A stretch of 16,493 nt of DNA. Origin: Chlorobiales bacterium (GTDB lineage: Bacteria > Bacteroidota > Chlorobiia > Chlorobiales > Chlorobiaceae). The stretch spans positions 1-16,493 of the forward strand of contig JAKSDB010000263.1 in the NCBI GenBank assembly GCA_022360415.1, read 5' to 3'. The position numbers were made by a program, and so were the translations under genes. This document shows positions 14,600-16,493 of the stretch, in pieces; the first letter of the stretch is position 1, and each line of letters begins with the position of its first letter. The notes beneath the pieces were generated by a model, which saw nothing but the letters and a program-made list of their open reading frames with translations, did no database searches and had not been told where the DNA came from.

Positions 14600-14867
14600 G
14601 AAAGAACACACCCTTGAATGTATGGAATATTATCTCCGGCAACAAACACAGACCGGCCTGCAAGGAAACATGCGATTAAAACCATCTCCGGTTACAAGGG
14701 GAGTAACGCCGTTTGCACAGCCAAAACCTAATTCTTCAAACGTTCTGATACTTGCAGCCACAACGCTGTCCCCCACCCGAGTCAACAGGTTTAGCTGCAT
14801 AAGGAGTCAATATCGCTTATTGCATTCAATAATTCAGCACTGCCCTTTACGATCCGATAATTTGTCA
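14600..14867. other. Gene-free region between the riboswitch promoter and PPK2
   Basis: No gene seen in about 270 bases. It contains a perfect TTATTG-catt-CAATAA hairpin (14817-14832) about 40 bases past the PPK2 stop that could weakly help termination but has no T run. ATCTCCGG occurs twice (14632-14639, 14683-14690) and GAGTCAA twice (about 14780 and 14803). Nothing else is recognisable. Confidence 0.4.
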
Positions 14868-14881
14868 GATCAGGCCTGATC
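14868..14881. repeat. 14-bp perfect palindrome over the PPK2 stop codon
   Basis: GATCAGGCCTGATC is its own reverse complement and includes the TGA stop of PPK2 (14872-14870). With no loop it cannot form a normal RNA hairpin. It may be a restriction-like site by chance or a dimeric protein site. Confidence 0.4.
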
Positions 14882-15769
14882 GTCCTCGGCCACAAGCATC
14901 TCCCTGATTTTCAACAGCTCCTGCCGCCGCTCGTCGGTAGTTTCCGGGTAGGACATGTCCAGAGATCTGAACGTTTCGAGAATAATTTTCGAAATGATAA
15001 GCCGTGCATTTTTCTTGTCATCTGCAGGAACAACATACCACGGCGCCTTTCCGGTACTTGTTTTTCCGAGACACTCCCCATAGGCTTCCATATAGTCGTC
15101 CCAGTACTTGCGCTCTTCGATATCAGCAATACTGAACTTCCAGTTTTTCTCAGGCTCGTCTATTCTCTGGAGAAAACGCTTGCGCTGCTCTTCCCAGGAC
15201 AAATGCAGAAAAAACTTGATGATCCTTGTGCCGCTATGGTACAGGTGACATTCCATATCGTTAATCGAACGGAACCGGTTTTCCCAAAAATCTTCACCGT
15301 TCAGCAACTCCTCCGGGATAAAGCGGCCCCTGAGAATCTCGGGATGTACCCTGACAATGAGCACCTCTTCGTAATACGAGCGGTTGAAAATACCGATGCG
15401 CCCTCTTTCGGGAAGCGCACAATTGGTGCGCCAGAGAAAATCATGCTCCAACTCTCCTGGAGTTGGATGCTTGAAGCTGTAAACCTGACATCCCTGGGGA
15501 TTTATTCCCGACATAACATGACGTATTGCCCCGTCTTTTCCGGCAGCGTCCATTGCCTGAAAAATCAGAAGCACCGCGTACCGGTTATCGGCATAGAGGA
15601 TCCGCTGCAGTTCGCTCAGCTCTTCGACATGCTCGTCGAGGATATCTTTATAATCTTCTTTCGAGGAGTATACTTGCGGGATATCCGTCGGCCATTTCCT
15701 GAGTGAGATCTTATGTCCTTCGGGAACCATGAAATCCTTCGGCTCTATGTGCTTCATATCATGAGACAT
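14870..15769 (-). CDS. ppk2: Polyphosphate kinase 2 family protein (polyphosphate:nucleotide phosphotransferase)
   Basis: Transfers phosphate between polyphosphate and nucleotides in the cytoplasm. The 299-residue single PPK2 domain has Walker A MDAAGKDG at 73-80 (K78), the motif SGINPQGCQVYSFKHPT (87-103), Walker B with GIFNRSYYEEVLIVRVHPE (126-144), and the lid motif EERKYWDDYMEAY. Length and the NPQG/FNRSYYE pattern fit the class III-like group (TIGR03709 type), whose studied members can phosphorylate both AMP and ADP. Exact nucleotide preference cannot be read from sequence. The ATG at 15769 has no Shine-Dalgarno sequence; M5 is an alternative. It stands alone, between fumC and the nrdD leader on the same strand. 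Confidence 0.93.
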   Translation of the reverse strand: MSHDMKHIEPKDFMVPEGHKISLRKWPTDIPQVYSSKEDYKDILDEHVEELSELQRILYADNRYAVLLIFQAMDAAGKDGAIRHVMSGINPQGCQVYSFKHPTPGELEHDFLWRTNCALPERGRIGIFNRSYYEEVLIVRVHPEILRGRFIPEELLNGEDFWENRFRSINDMECHLYHSGTRIIKFFLHLSWEEQRKRFLQRIDEPEKNWKFSIADIEERKYWDDYMEAYGECLGKTSTGKAPWYVVPADDKKNARLIISKIILETFRSLDMSYPETTDERRQELLKIREMLVAEDDQA

Positions 15770-15840
15770 AACAGGTTGAGAAACAAAGAGGTATTCCTAT
15801 AAATAACTCCTGCCTTACCATTTTCTTCACCTGGCACGTG

Positions 15841-15925
15841 AAGTCCTGGGTCCTGACTCCTCACGGGCAGGCACATGGGCCTGCCCCTACTGCGGCTCCC
15901 TTCCCGATTACCTATTACCCACTAC
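15841..15925. repeat. REP-like intergenic element downstream of fumC
   Basis: GGGCAGGC (15865-15872) and GCCTGCCC (15879-15886) form a perfect 8-bp stem with a 6-base loop, followed by CTAC. Next to it are TCCTGGGTCCTGACTCC (15844-15860) and the near-repetitive ATTACCTATTACCCACTACC (15907-15926). GC hairpins of the GTAGGGGCAGGC...GCCTGCCC kind are dispersed intergenic repeats in several bacterial genomes. There is no T run, so if it ends fumC transcription it does so without a classical U-tract. Repeat status needs genome-wide comparison. Confidence 0.5.
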
Positions 15926-16493
15926 CTAGATCCCCTTCCCTGTCATTTTGGCAGGCACCACCCACTCGTCAAACTGCTCGCTGGTCAGATGACCGAGATC
16001 TACCGCGGCCTCGCGCAGAGTCGTACACTCTGTATGGGCTTTCTTGGCAATTTCCGCGGCCTTGTAATAGCCGATATGCGGATTGAGTGCCGTTACGAGC
16101 ATCAGGGAGTTTTCCAGGTGCTCTTTTACCCTCGGGTGGTTCGGCTCGATCCCGCTGACACATCTTTCGGCAAAAGAAATACAGGCATCGCCGATGAGCT
16201 CCGCCGACTGCAACAGATTGTAAATCATGACAGGCTTGAACACGTTCAGCTCAAAATGGCCGTTTGAACCGCCTATGCTGACAGTGACATCGTTACCCAT
16301 CACCTGGGCACAAACCATGGTAATCGCTTCGACCTGCGTCGGGTTTACTTTACCAGGCATAATTGACGATCCCGGCTCGTTTGGCGGAATGACAATCTCA
16401 CCGATACCGCTGCGGGGACCGGAAGCGAGCATCCGGATATCGTTTGCGATTTTCATAAGGCACACGGCAACCTGTTTCAAAGCGCCGTGAGAT
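15926..16493 (-). CDS. fumC: Class II fumarate hydratase, C-terminal part (cut by window edge)
   Basis: Iron-independent tetrameric fumarase interconverting fumarate and malate in the TCA cycle (oxidative or reductive). The visible 188 residues begin SHGALKQVAVCLMKIANDIR and run to the natural end TGKGI. The fumarase/aspartase signature GSSIMPGKVNP is intact, with GPRSGIGEIVIPPNEP before it. Downstream come NGHFELNVFKPVMIYNLLQS and SLMLVTALNPHIGYYKAAEI, typical of fumarase rather than aspartase. The frame is open to the window edge, so the N-terminal roughly 270 residues and the start are missing. The TTG at 16480 is internal and not a start. It ends in front of the REP-like element. Confidence 0.95.
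   Translation of the reverse strand, partial: SHGALKQVAVCLMKIANDIRMLASGPRSGIGEIVIPPNEPGSSIMPGKVNPTQVEAITMVCAQVMGNDVTVSIGGSNGHFELNVFKPVMIYNLLQSAELIGDACISFAERCVSGIEPNHPRVKEHLENSLMLVTALNPHIGYYKAAEIAKKAHTECTTLREAAVDLGHLTSEQFDEWVVPAKMTGKGI

Noticed and set aside
1..16493. CRISPR array, insertion sequence, tRNA or rRNA, toxin-antitoxin pair
   Set aside because: No regularly spaced long repeats, transposase motifs, cloverleaf-like sequences or rRNA stretches were found on reading both strands.

Overview
The window is a compact stretch of a bacterial chromosome. It holds thirteen recognisable genes plus the last 39 codons of an unidentified gene at the left edge; fumC at the right edge is also cut. 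Gene content points to an anaerobic Gram-negative bacterium. There is an LPS (Kdo) pathway phosphatase, an oxygen-sensitive class III ribonucleotide reductase under a cobalamin riboswitch, a membrane-bound oxaloacetate decarboxylase complex, and a class II fumarase. Protein flavour, moderate GC and mostly weak Shine-Dalgarno sequences suggest Chlorobiota (green sulfur bacteria) or a relative. That placement is inferred from recall, not from a database search.

Left block (about 160-4600). A bidirectional terminator separates the cut gene from a minus-strand cluster that reads, in transcription order, universal stress protein, oadG, oadA, oadB. OadA carries the carboxyltransferase and the biotin carrier, OadG is the small one-helix subunit, and OadB is the membrane carboxybiotin decarboxylase/Na+ pump. 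OadB is unusual in having a signal-peptide-like N-terminus and a biotinyl-like barrel domain that lacks the biotin lysine.

Middle block (about 4730-9780). A plus-strand APH-like/P-loop kinase fusion converges, with one base between stop codons, on a minus-strand group reading kdsC, htpG and a ferritin-like/VIT1-type membrane iron protein. A 574-base gene-free stretch (9777-10350) then holds a striking cluster of TTATCAACA-type 9-mers with an inverted partner and a neighbouring AT-rich stretch. It is either an operator array or a DnaA-box-like cluster.

Right block (10351-16493). A lone modD (plus) is followed by a minus-strand terminator and the nrdD-nrdG pair, where one base separates the nrdD stop from the nrdG start. 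Upstream of nrdD is a long leader with a well-conserved cobalamin riboswitch and a further 12-bp hairpin. Beyond it lie a class III-type PPK2 polyphosphate kinase, a REP-like intergenic hairpin and the C-terminal third of fumC.

The window is mostly ordinary metabolism. The most worthwhile leads are the TTATCAACA cluster, the riboswitch-controlled class III reductase, and the extra periplasmic domain on OadB. I see no CRISPR array, insertion sequence, tRNA or rRNA.
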